5,803 nucleotides of DNA from the NCBI GenBank assembly GCA_023487615.1, contig JAMDBH010000162.1, positions 1 to 5,803 on the forward strand, read 5' to 3'. Position numbers and translations under genes: made by a program. The first letter of the stretch is position 1. The number at the start of each line of letters is the position of its first letter. The notes under the pieces were generated by a model. It saw nothing but the letters and a program-made list of their open reading frames with translations. It did not search any database and was not told the origin of the DNA. This document shows, piece after piece, positions 1 to 5,763 of the stretch. The DNA comes from Gammaproteobacteria bacterium (lineage in GTDB: Bacteria; Pseudomonadota; Gammaproteobacteria; SURF-13).

Positions 1-1869
1 CCTTCAAAATACAACCCGATCGCCAACCTGGCGCGTGCGACTGAGCGGCGTAATTACATCCTGGAGCGTATGCACGGTCTGGGTTTTCTGAAGGAAGACG
101 CCTACCGCGCGGCCCTCGCCGAAACCGAGACCGCGAGCCACCATGTACAGGCCGTCGCCGTCGAGGCGCCTTATATAGCGGAGATGGTGCGTGCCGAGAT
201 GGTCGCGCGCTACGGCGAGGAGGCCTATACCGGCGGCTATAAGGTATACACGACCGTGGAGCCTCGCCTGCAAACGGCCGCCAATGCCGCGCTGCGGGCC
301 GCGTTGCTGGAATACGATGCCCGCCACGGTTACCGGAAACCGCTGCCGCATGTGGATCTGCCGGCGGGTGGCGGGCCAGAACAGTGGCCAGCGCAGTGGG
401 CTGAGGTCCTGCAGGAGCAAGTGGAGATCGCGGGGCTGCCGGCGGCGCTGGTGGTCAAGGTCGAGGGCAAGAGCGCACGCGTCTATCTCCCCAACAAGGG
501 GGAAATCGAGTTGCCCTGGGAGGCGATGTCCTGGGCGCGGCCTTATGTCAACGAGAACCGCATGGGGCCGAGCCCCAAGTCGGCGGCGGAGATCCTGGCG
601 GTGGGCGACATCGTGCGCGTCCAGCCGCTACCGGAGGGTAAATGGCGCCTGGCGCAGGTGCCCGCCGTGCAGGGGGCGTGCGTCGCGCTCAACCCCGACA
701 ACGGCGCCATCACCGCGTTGGCCGGAGGGTTGGATTTTTATCAAAGCAGTTTTAACCGCGCCATTCAGGCCGACCGCCAGCCGGGCTCCAGTTTCAAGCC
801 GTTTGTCTATTCCGCTGCGCTGGAGAAGGGATTTACCCCCGCGACGATGGTGAACGACGCCCCGGTGGTCGTCGAGGGGGCGAGTCTGGGCGAAGACTGG
901 CGTCCCGAAAATTATGGACGGGATTTCCTCGGCCCGATCCCGCTGCGCCAGGCCCTGGCATTGTCGCGCAACCTGGTCTCGATCCGGGTACTGCGTGCCT
1001 TGGGGATAGAGTACACCCGAGACTATGTCACCCGCTTCGGGTTCAAGTCCGACCGGCTGCCGCAAGGTTTGTCGCTGGCGCTGGGCAGCGGTGTCGCTAC
1101 CCCCCTGGAGATGGTGAAGGGCTTTAGCGTCTTCGCCAGCGGCGGCTATCGGGTGGAGCCGTATTTCATCGAACGTATTGAGGATCCCGAGGGAAAGGTT
1201 TTGGTGCAGGCCCAGCCCCTGACGGCCTGCCGGGAATGCGTCCCCGGCCCCGTCGAGGCGACGCCCGCCGGCCTTGAGGATCAGCTGCAGGCGGACATCC
1301 GTGCCGAAGAGGGAGGTATGCCGCCGGCAACACAGAATGCAGTTGTTGCACCCATAGTAGCGCCCGGTGCGGGCGGCCGCAGTGCGCCCCGCGTCATCAG
1401 CGCCGAGAATGCCTATCTCATGACCTCGATGATGCAGGATGTCATCCGCAAGGGCACCGGCCGCAAGGCGCTGGCGCTCAAACGCGGTGATATCGCAGGC
1501 AAGACCGGCACCACCAACGAACAGCGCGACGCCTGGTTCGCGGGCTTTACCCCCGGCCTGGTGGCGGTCAGTTGGGTGGGGTTCGATAACCATACCCCGT
1601 TGGGCGATCAGGAGACCGGTGGCCATGCAGCCCTCCCGATGTGGATATATTTTATGAGGGAGGCACTCAAGGATATGCCGGAGAGTGTCTTGCCCCAGCC
1701 GCCCGGCATCGTCACTGCACGTATCAACCCTGTGACCGGACTGCTTGCCGCCGACAATGATCCCGATGGTGTGTCAGAATTCTTTATGAAGGACTTTGTG
1801 CCCCTACAGCAGTCGGGCACGGGCGCCGCCACAGGTGGCCCGGCCGGCGGATCGGAATTTTTGTTTTGA
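1..1869 (+). CDS. mrcA: Penicillin-binding protein 1A, 3' part (bifunctional peptidoglycan synthase)
   Basis: This is a class A PBP that polymerises lipid II into glycan strands and cross-links the stem peptides, acting from the inner membrane into the periplasm. The frame is open from base 1, so the gene is cut by the window edge; 622 residues remain of a family length of roughly 800-850. The first residues (PSKYNP, then RR..IL.RM) are the end of the glycosyltransferase domain, so its catalytic Glu lies outside. An OB-like insert follows at about codons 110-225, with the family phrase VNENRMGPSPKSA. The transpeptidase domain has all three motifs: SSFK (nucleophile Ser at codon 263, bases 787-798), SRN (codon 322, bases 964-972) and KTGT (codon 501, bases 1501-1512). 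A variable Pro/Ala-rich insert with a CREC motif sits before the KTG segment. The tail ends in EFFMKDFVP and a Gly-rich stretch. The ATG at base 70 is internal, not the start. Identification is secure. Confidence 0.96.
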   Translation, partial: PSKYNPIANLARATERRNYILERMHGLGFLKEDAYRAALAETETASHHVQAVAVEAPYIAEMVRAEMVARYGEEAYTGGYKVYTTVEPRLQTAANAALRAALLEYDARHGYRKPLPHVDLPAGGGPEQWPAQWAEVLQEQVEIAGLPAALVVKVEGKSARVYLPNKGEIELPWEAMSWARPYVNENRMGPSPKSAAEILAVGDIVRVQPLPEGKWRLAQVPAVQGACVALNPDNGAITALAGGLDFYQSSFNRAIQADRQPGSSFKPFVYSAALEKGFTPATMVNDAPVVVEGASLGEDWRPENYGRDFLGPIPLRQALALSRNLVSIRVLRALGIEYTRDYVTRFGFKSDRLPQGLSLALGSGVATPLEMVKGFSVFASGGYRVEPYFIERIEDPEGKVLVQAQPLTACRECVPGPVEATPAGLEDQLQADIRAEEGGMPPATQNAVVAPIVAPGAGGRSAPRVISAENAYLMTSMMQDVIRKGTGRKALALKRGDIAGKTGTTNEQRDAWFAGFTPGLVAVSWVGFDNHTPLGDQETGGHAALPMWIYFMREALKDMPESVLPQPPGIVTARINPVTGLLAADNDPDGVSEFFMKDFVPLQQSGTGAATGGPAGGSEFLF

Positions 1870-1898
1870 ATGTGCACTTTGAAGATTTATTAAAGTAT

Positions 1899-1972
1899 CA
1901 CCGCAGAGGACGCAGAGGAAAAACATGAAAATGGTTTGTTTCTACTCTGCGTCCTCCGTGGTGAATTTTTTT
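1899..1972 (+). terminator. Long inverted repeat with T-run after mrcA
   Basis: The arms are CACCGCAGAGGACGCAGAG (1899-1917) and CTCTGCGTCCTCCGTGGTG (1945-1963). They pair at 17 of 19 positions around a 27-nt loop, and seven T residues (1966-1972) follow at once. The stem plus U-tract, 30 bases after the mrcA stop, suits intrinsic termination, although the loop is long for a classic terminator. The arm sequence is one I recall as a dispersed intergenic palindrome in many environmental proteobacteria, so this may be a mobile palindromic repeat that also terminates transcription. The repeat is directly visible; termination is inferred. Confidence 0.55.
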
Positions 1973-1998
1973 CGGCAAATGGATTCACTTTCCTGACT

Positions 1999-2637
1999 AT
2001 GACTATCCATCAGCGAGACAAACGAATGCGGCAGTACATCGCCCTGGAGGCGGCGCGGCTCATGGCGGAGCACGGCGTCAATGATTATTACGCCGCCAAA
2101 CGCAAGGCGGCCCAGCAATTAGGCGCGCCGGATACCCGCAATATGCCGAGTAATCAGGAGATCGAAGAGGCTCTTCAGGACTATCAGCGCCTGTTCAAGG
2201 CCGCTAGCCAGCCGCAGCGGCTCAAGCAGCTACGCGCAGCAGCCCAACACTTCATGGGCGTGTTCGAGGCGTTTCAGCCCCGCCTGGTCGGATCGGTACT
2301 GAGCGGCACGGCCTGCGAGCATTCGGATGTCAATCTGCACCTGTTCACGGACAGCACGGAGGAGGTCGGTTTTTTCCTCATGCAGGAGGGGATCCCGTTT
2401 CAAACCGGGGAACGGTGGTTGCGGCCGGATAGTGCGGCGCCGCCCCAAGCGTTTCCCACCTATAGATTCATGGCCGGAGATGTCGCCATAGATTTGACGG
2501 TGTTTCCCTTGGTCGGGATCCGGCAACCACCGCGCAGCCCGGTGGATGGACGCCCAATGCACCGGGCGCCTTTGGCGGCAGTCATCAAGCTGAGTGAGGA
2601 GGGGGCGTATGAAAAGGGCTATTTGTCACTACCCTAG
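1999..2637 (+). CDS. Nucleotidyltransferase-fold protein, uncharacterised
   Basis: The protein has 212 residues if it starts at ATG 1999. A conserved-looking helical N-terminus (IALEAARLMAEHG, then DYYAAKRKAA) is followed by what looks like a minimal nucleotidyltransferase core. G98-S99 is followed by SDVN (D110, N112) in the typical GS-x(10)-D spacing, and a later D165 lies in the strand VAIDLTVFP, where the third metal ligand is expected. The second ligand of the usual DxD is Asn here, so catalysis is uncertain. The end (SPVDGRPMHRAPLAAV) looks like a family signature. I recall homologues next to cell-wall genes in gammaproteobacteria, some labelled 'UDP-N-acetylmuramate-alanine ligase'; no Mur ligase ATP-binding motif is present, so I do not accept that name. 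ATG 2026 (MRQYIALEAARLM) is an equally plausible start; neither has a strong Shine-Dalgarno. A TTG at 1936 would run through the repeat and is rejected. Gene reality is strong, function is open. Confidence 0.82.
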   Translation: MTIHQRDKRMRQYIALEAARLMAEHGVNDYYAAKRKAAQQLGAPDTRNMPSNQEIEEALQDYQRLFKAASQPQRLKQLRAAAQHFMGVFEAFQPRLVGSVLSGTACEHSDVNLHLFTDSTEEVGFFLMQEGIPFQTGERWLRPDSAAPPQAFPTYRFMAGDVAIDLTVFPLVGIRQPPRSPVDGRPMHRAPLAAVIKLSEEGAYEKGYLSLP

Positions 2638-2647
2638 CAGGTTAAGG

Positions 2648-2660
2648 CAAGCCAGGCTTG
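2648..2660. repeat. Small perfect palindrome after the nucleotidyltransferase gene
   Basis: CAAGCC-A-GGCTTG is a 6-bp perfect inverted repeat around one central base, 10 bases after the stop codon at 2635-2637. It is too tight to fold as an RNA hairpin as written, so a protein-binding site or a repeat remnant is more likely. Function unknown. Confidence 0.35.
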
Positions 2661-2667
2661 CAGGCTC

Positions 2668-2691
2668 GAAAGCGCGTATCTATGCGCTTTC
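2668..2691 (+). terminator. Hairpin after the nucleotidyltransferase gene
   Basis: GAAAGCGC (2668-2675) pairs perfectly with GCGCTTTC (2684-2691) across the 8-nt loop GTATCTAT, which can tighten by a G-U and a U-A pair. It lies 31 bases after the stop. There is no T-run beyond the TTT inside the arm, so intrinsic termination would be weak; it may instead protect the mRNA 3' end. The stem is visible; the role is inferred. Confidence 0.4.
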
Positions 2692-2773
2692 CTGAGGCTG
2701 CGCAGGGCTAGCTTGTACACAGTCCAACGTCCGCTTCACGTAAGGATTACAAGCCAGCGCTAGAAGTCTGGCC

Positions 2774-2803
2774 TTGTATTTATAACTTATTGATTTGTAT
2801 AAT
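2774..2803 (+). promoter_or_regulatory. Candidate sigma70 promoter upstream of priA
   Basis: A perfect -10 TATAAT (2798-2803) has a TTG-starting -35 candidate, TTGTAT (2774-2779), 18 bp upstream. The -35 matches consensus at only three positions. TATAAT is also half of the palindrome TATAAT-T-ATTATA (2798-2810), so a -10 exists on both strands. The leader to the priA ATG would be over 200 nt. In such AT-rich DNA a chance TATAAT is not rare, so the call is tentative. Confidence 0.3.
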
Positions 2804-2826
2804 TATTATAGAACAGTATAAATTAT
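2774..2826. other. AT-rich segment, possible DNA-unwinding element
   Basis: 46 of 53 bases are A or T, in a window whose genes are clearly GC-rich. It contains the palindrome TATAAT-T-ATTATA. It lies about 70 bp from a pair of perfect DnaA boxes, the arrangement of an unwinding element beside DnaA sites at replication origins. It could equally be just a promoter region. No 13-mer repeat of the E. coli oriC type is evident. Confidence 0.4.
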
Positions 2827-2881
2827 GTCCATTTTGTTACAAAGCCAACGATGACGCGGCTTGGCAAAATATTACCCCATG

Positions 2882-2916
2882 TATTCCACAAAGTTATCCA
2901 CAGTTTTTGTGGATAA
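2882..2916. promoter_or_regulatory. Inverted pair of perfect DnaA boxes plus a weaker third
   Basis: TTATCCACA (2894-2902, plus strand) and TGTGGATAA (2908-2916, the same box on the minus strand) face each other across GTTTT. Both are the exact high-affinity DnaA box (TTATNCACA class). TATTCCACA (2882-2890) is a two-mismatch box in phase before them. Flanking GTATT (2881-2885) and AATAC (2916-2920) extend the symmetry. As RNA the pair would form a 9-bp stem with a 5-nt loop. The boxes are directly visible; whether they serve priA regulation, DnaA titration or origin function is inference. Confidence 0.65.
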
Positions 2917-2976
2917 ATACTAATCTGTTGGTTACACATGAACTTAGCTAATTTTGGTCACGAAATTCCTCAACCA

Positions 2977-3019
2977 AATCGCCCAACTCGATGCCTGCCC
3001 ACGGTGTCTCTGGGCGATT
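2977..3019 (+). promoter_or_regulatory. Hairpin in the priA leader
   Basis: AATCGCCCA (2977-2985) and TGGGCGATT (3011-3019) are perfect 9-bp arms around a 25-nt loop, ending 14 bases before the priA ATG. In the mRNA this stem would abut the ribosome-binding region, which has no clear Shine-Dalgarno (GCCGG lies in its place). It could reduce translation or attenuate transcription, but no T-run follows. The stem is visible, any control role is inferred. Confidence 0.4.
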
Positions 3020-3033
3020 GATTCCGGCCGGTA

Positions 3034-5205
3034 ATGCCTCGCTCATTGACCATAGTGCAGGTCGCCGTGCCTGCTCCGCTGCGTCATACTTTTGACTATC
3101 TATCCCCCAAGGGAGGCGACTCTATGGGTTTGGTAAGTGGTGTGAGGGTCAAGGTACCCTTTGGCCGCGGCACCGCAGTGGGCGTGGTGATGGCGGTCGT
3201 CCAGGGCAGCCGGATTGCCTCCCACCGCCTCAAGCCGGTGTTGAGCGTACTGGATAAGGAGCCCCTGTTCTCCGCGGATCAGCTCGATCTGTTGCAGTGG
3301 GCAAGCAGTTATTATCAGCACCCCATCGGCGAGGTGATTGCGAGCGCCTTGCCCGCGCCATTGCGCCAGGGCCGCCCGGCCCAGGTAAGGGTGAGGCGTG
3401 AGTTAAAGGCAGGTGAGGTGTTAGGAGTGAGGCGTGAGGCGTTAGAAGCAGGTGAAGCGTTAGTCGTGGGGTATGACTACTCCTCACTCCTCACCCCTCA
3501 CTCCTCACTGGCTTCTAAACTCCTCACTCCTCACGCCTCACCCGTTTCGCCACTACTGAACCCAGCCCAACGGCAAGCAGTAGAGGCCGTGAACACCGCC
3601 CAAGGCTTTCAGGCCTTTTTGCTGGACGGCGTGACCGGCAGCGGCAAGACGGAGGTGTATCTGTGTATCATCGAGCAGGCCATCGCCGCCGGCCGTCAGG
3701 CACTGGTGCTGGTGCCCGAGATCGGTCTCACCGCGCAATTGGTGGAGCGCTTCACCGAACGTTTTAACAGCGACGTACCGGGACGTACTAGTGTCGCGGG
3801 AGGCAGGATGCCGGGAGCGACCACGGTGGCGGTGCTGCATTCCGGCCTCACCGATCAGGAACGGCTCAAGGCCTGGTTGATGGCGCGCAGCGGAGAGGCC
3901 GCCGTGGTGTTGGGTACCCGTTCGGCGGTGTTCACGCCAATGAGCAGGCTGGGGGTGATTGTGGTGGATGAGGAGCACGATCTCTCTTATAAACAACAGG
4001 AGGGATTCCGCTACCACGCCCGTGATGTCGCGGTGCTGCGTGCGCAGCGCTTGGGCATCCCTATTATGCTTGGTTCAGCGACCCCAGCGCTGGAAAGTCT
4101 CTATAACGCCGAGCAGGGCCGCTACCGGCGGCTGGTGTTACCGGAGCGTACCGCTGTCGCTCAACATAACGACGTCACGGTGGTGGACAGGCGGCGCGCG
4201 CCCGCCGACGGTATCCTGTCGCAGCCGCTGCTGACCTTAATGCGGCAACACCTTGAGCGCGGCGAACAGGTACTGTTGTTTCTGAACCGGCGCGGCTATG
4301 CCCCGACCCTGCTCTGCGACCGCTGCGGCTGGGTGGCGCGCTGCACGCGTTGCGAGGTGCGCATGGTGTTGTATCAACAGCGGCGCCTGTTGCGTTGTCA
4401 CCACTGCGGGGCCGAGCGCGCCGCCGAACAGCAGTGTCCGGATTGCGCGGGAACGGCGTTGCGCCCCCTGGGCCACGGCACGGAGCGCGCGGAAGAAATC
4501 CTGGCGCGACACTTTCCCGGCACCGGACTGATCCGCATAGACCGCGACAGCACCCGCCGCAAGGGGTCCCTGCAGGATATGCTGGACGGTGTGCACAGCG
4601 GCCGCAGTCAAATTCTCATCGGCACGCAAATGCTGGCCAAGGGCCATCACTTTCCGAACGTGACCCTGGCCGGCATCCTCGATGCCGATCAAGGCCTGTA
4701 CGGCGTGGATTTTCACGCCAGCGAGAGGATGGCTCAGACCATTGTGCAAGTGGCAGGGCGGTCGGGCCGCAGCGACAAGCCCGGCGCGGTGGTGATACAG
4801 ACCCATCACCCCGATCACCCTCTGCTGCAAACCTTGTTGACGCGCGGCTATCACGCCTTTGCCACGGCCGCCCTCGACGAGCGCCGTGCTGCGGGCCTAC
4901 CACCGTACAGCGTGATGGCCTTGCTGCGCGCCGAGGCGGTGAGCCGCAGTGCGCCGGAGGCCTTCTTGAACCAGGCCCTTGCGGAAGCGGAGACGCTGCT
5001 GACGAAGGGCGTGCAGTTGTTCGGCCCGCTACCCGCGCCGATGGAGAAGCGGGCGGGGCGCTATCGCGCCCAGTTGCTATTGCAGTCCCCGCGCCGCGCG
5101 GAATTGCAGCGCCTGCTACAGGCCTGGGTACCCCTGCTGGAAAAGCTCAAGCTCGCACGCAAGGTGCGCTGGTCGCTGGATGTGGACCCGATGGAGATGC
5201 TTTAG
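3034..5205 (+). CDS. priA: Primosomal protein N', replication-restart DNA helicase PriA
   Basis: PriA binds abandoned forks, unwinds the lagging strand 3'-5' using ATP, and recruits PriB/DnaT/DnaC-type partners to reload DnaB. The protein has 723 residues, close to the 732 of E. coli. Domains in order: 3'-end-binding domain (about 1-115, ending ALPAPLRQGRP); an odd Ser/Leu/Thr/Pro-His tract (about 119-172) where the winged helix normally sits; helicase lobe 1 with Walker A GVTGSGKT (199-206, K205) and DEEH (312-315); the aromatic-rich loop YKQQEGFRYHARD (319-331); eight zinc-binding Cys (428, 431, 437, 440, 455, 458, 468, 471); lobe 2 with GTQMLAKGHHFP (from 530) and QVAGRSGR (572-579); and a C-terminal domain ending LDVDPMEML. 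Lobe 1 also carries about 17 extra residues (around 247-264) before VLHSGL. All catalytic motifs are intact. ATG 3034 fits the E. coli N-terminus (VAVPAPLRHTFDY); the Shine-Dalgarno is poor. Confidence 0.96.
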   Translation: MPRSLTIVQVAVPAPLRHTFDYLSPKGGDSMGLVSGVRVKVPFGRGTAVGVVMAVVQGSRIASHRLKPVLSVLDKEPLFSADQLDLLQWASSYYQHPIGEVIASALPAPLRQGRPAQVRVRRELKAGEVLGVRREALEAGEALVVGYDYSSLLTPHSSLASKLLTPHASPVSPLLNPAQRQAVEAVNTAQGFQAFLLDGVTGSGKTEVYLCIIEQAIAAGRQALVLVPEIGLTAQLVERFTERFNSDVPGRTSVAGGRMPGATTVAVLHSGLTDQERLKAWLMARSGEAAVVLGTRSAVFTPMSRLGVIVVDEEHDLSYKQQEGFRYHARDVAVLRAQRLGIPIMLGSATPALESLYNAEQGRYRRLVLPERTAVAQHNDVTVVDRRRAPADGILSQPLLTLMRQHLERGEQVLLFLNRRGYAPTLLCDRCGWVARCTRCEVRMVLYQQRRLLRCHHCGAERAAEQQCPDCAGTALRPLGHGTERAEEILARHFPGTGLIRIDRDSTRRKGSLQDMLDGVHSGRSQILIGTQMLAKGHHFPNVTLAGILDADQGLYGVDFHASERMAQTIVQVAGRSGRSDKPGAVVIQTHHPDHPLLQTLLTRGYHAFATAALDERRAAGLPPYSVMALLRAEAVSRSAPEAFLNQALAEAETLLTKGVQLFGPLPAPMEKRAGRYRAQLLLQSPRRAELQRLLQAWVPLLEKLKLARKVRWSLDVDPMEML
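3389..3543. repeat. Palindromic heptamer-repeat element translated within priA
   Basis: The base of the palindrome is a perfect 14-bp pair, GGGTGAGGCGTGAG (3389-3402) with CTCACGCCTCACCC (3530-3543). Inside, arms of about 60 bases pair imperfectly; for example GTTAGAAGC on the left answers GCTTCTAAAC on the right. TAGTC/GACTA (3461-3465, 3475-3479) closes the tip. The left arm is built of 7-bp units such as GTGAGGC (3391, 3427, 3434) and GTTAGGA (3420). The right arm has TCCTCAC at 3481, 3488, 3502, 3521 and 3528, CCCTCAC at 3495 and GCCTCAC at 3535. Because 7 is not a multiple of 3, the right arm is read as a 7-residue pattern (SLLTPHS, KLLTPHA). It keeps the frame open and occupies codons 119-170 of priA. 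Confidence 0.85.
3793..3821. repeat. REP-like palindrome within priA
   Basis: The order is GTCGC (3793-3797), GGGA, GGC, AGGAT, GCC, GGGA, GCGAC (3817-3821). The outer 5-bp and inner 3-bp pairs are perfect, with GGGA opposed to GGGA as a symmetric internal loop. The wording resembles the REP-type palindromes (GGCAGGATGCC core) I recall between proteobacterial genes. It encodes VAGGRMPGAT, at the place where this PriA is about 17 residues longer than E. coli PriA. The symmetry is visible; REP origin is inferred. Confidence 0.55.
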
Positions 5206-5211
5206 CAAGGC

Positions 5212-5243
5212 AGATACAAGATACAAGGGCAAAGATACAAGGG
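5212..5243. repeat. Short tandem repeat AAGATACAAGGG after priA
   Basis: AAGATACAAGGG occurs at 5218-5229 and again at 5232-5243, with a 14-bp period, preceded by a partial copy AGATACAAG at 5212-5220. It starts six bases after the priA stop codon. The last copy supplies the left arm of the following hairpin. Function unknown; it resembles a decayed intergenic repeat. Confidence 0.6.
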
Positions 5244-5259
5244 AAAAACCTTCCCTTTT
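5239..5259 (+). terminator. Candidate priA terminator
   Basis: AAGGGAA (5239-5245) pairs with TTCCCTT (5251-5257) across the loop AAACC, and the arm runs into a short T-tract (5256-5259). The position, 33 bases after the priA stop, is right, but the stem is only 7 bp and poor in GC, so efficiency is uncertain. A competing stem, CCCTTTTC (5253-5260) with GAAAAGGG (5281-5288), uses the same bases and has a T-run (AATTTTTTCC) in its loop. Confidence 0.45.
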
Positions 5260-5306
5260 CTATCCGCAGTAATTTTTTCCGAAAAGGGTTTCTTGCAGTT
5301 CGTAGG

Positions 5307-5328
5307 GTGGGCACGTTTTTGTGCCCAC
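5307..5328. repeat. GTGGGCAC/GTGCCCAC palindromic repeat
   Basis: GTGGGCAC (5307-5314) and GTGCCCAC (5321-5328) are perfect 8-bp arms around GTTTTT, inside the wording CGTAGGGTGGGCACG that I recall as a widely dispersed intergenic palindrome in proteobacteria. Lying between convergent genes, it could stop transcription from either side, but neither strand has a T-run after the stem. Confidence 0.6.
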
Positions 5329-5427
5329 GCTTAACCGGCGCAAAGTGCGTCAGGATGGAAACCAGGCAGAGCCCCCACTGTGTAAGTGCTCAGCCGCATG
5401 GGTAAAGTTGAACATCGTGTAGCCCAG

Positions 5428-5763
5428 CTATAAGGGTCTAAACAGCCAGAAATAACCCATGTTGTAAAACACATGGAGCAGAATGGCGGGCAGGATGCTC
5501 TGATATTTGTCTCGAAAATAGCCGAATAATAAGGACGGAAAAACCACCAGAATCGCCCACAGAGCTGGATGGGCGATAAGGTGGAAACAGACAAACAAAA
5601 GAGAGGTAAGCAGGTTGGCACGGGTCAGAGGACCCATCGCCGCGCGACCCCACTGTGAATGATACAGGCTACCTTGCAGCGCACCGCGAAACGCCAGTTC
5701 TTCCAGTACGGGATAAACGACCGCAAGCAACAGCCATAGTTCCACGGTTCGTAGAACGGCCAC
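5428..5763 (-). CDS. CPBP/glutamic-type intramembrane protease, C-terminal part (MrtJ-like)
   Basis: This membrane protein of the CAAX-protease/bacteriocin-processing (CPBP, Abi) family has 111 residues in this frame. The family motifs are present in order: EELAFRG (catalytic E21-E22, R26), LFVCFHL (H61) and HVFYN (H97, N101). Hydrophobic segments lie at about 8-20, 51-64, 68-83 and 90-107. The phrases ANLLTSLLF, FPSLLFGYFR and ILLHVFYNMGYF remind me of MrtJ, the protease of JDVT-CTERM protein sorting, but that is from memory. The only start in this frame is a GTG at 5763 with no Shine-Dalgarno, nine bases inside an in-frame TGA (5770-5772). The protein begins almost at its first catalytic helix, short for the family. 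The N-terminal part seems to lie in the next frame, so the gene is probably frameshifted. It converges on priA. Family assignment is solid, subfamily tentative. Confidence 0.8.
   Translation of the reverse strand: MAVLRTVELWLLLAVVYPVLEELAFRGALQGSLYHSQWGRAAMGPLTRANLLTSLLFVCFHLIAHPALWAILVVFPSLLFGYFRDKYQSILPAILLHVFYNMGYFWLFRPL

Noticed and set aside
628..1626. 332-codon open frame antisense to mrcA
   Set aside because: It lies wholly opposite the transpeptidase domain with its three intact motifs; long antisense frames are common in GC-rich genes and its translation shows no recognisable motif.
1936..1998. TTG start at 1936 extending the nucleotidyltransferase by 21 residues
   Set aside because: The extension is encoded by the right arm and T-run of the 1899-1972 repeat (LLCVLRGEFF), has no ribosome site, and adds nothing family-like.
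2844..2865. GCCAA/TTGGC and TTTGT/ACAAA mini-palindromes near 2833-2865
   Set aside because: Five-bp arms are expected by chance in a region this size; not strong enough to annotate.
3389..3543. CRISPR-like array from repeated TCCTCAC/GTGAGGC units
   Set aside because: The units are 7 bp and nearly contiguous with no spacers, appear in both orientations as a palindrome, and are translated within priA.
4237..4854. 205-codon minus-strand frame opposite priA
   Set aside because: Antisense shadow of conserved helicase motifs, low-complexity translation, no start context.
4350..5405. 351-codon plus-strand frame overlapping the priA 3' half
   Set aside because: Its product is Arg/Gly/Pro-rich out-of-frame translation of priA, whose zinc and helicase motifs lie in the other frame; the extension past 5205 runs through intergenic repeats.
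5335..5405. Cobalamin riboswitch suggested by CAGGCAGAGCCCCCACTG wording
   Set aside because: The conserved B12-box and surrounding stems are not recognisable, and there is no gene downstream on that strand in the window.
5331..5621. 96-codon minus-strand frame overlapping the CPBP gene
   Set aside because: It is an alternative frame of the protease; the EExxxR, H and HxxxN motifs lie in the 5428-5763 frame.
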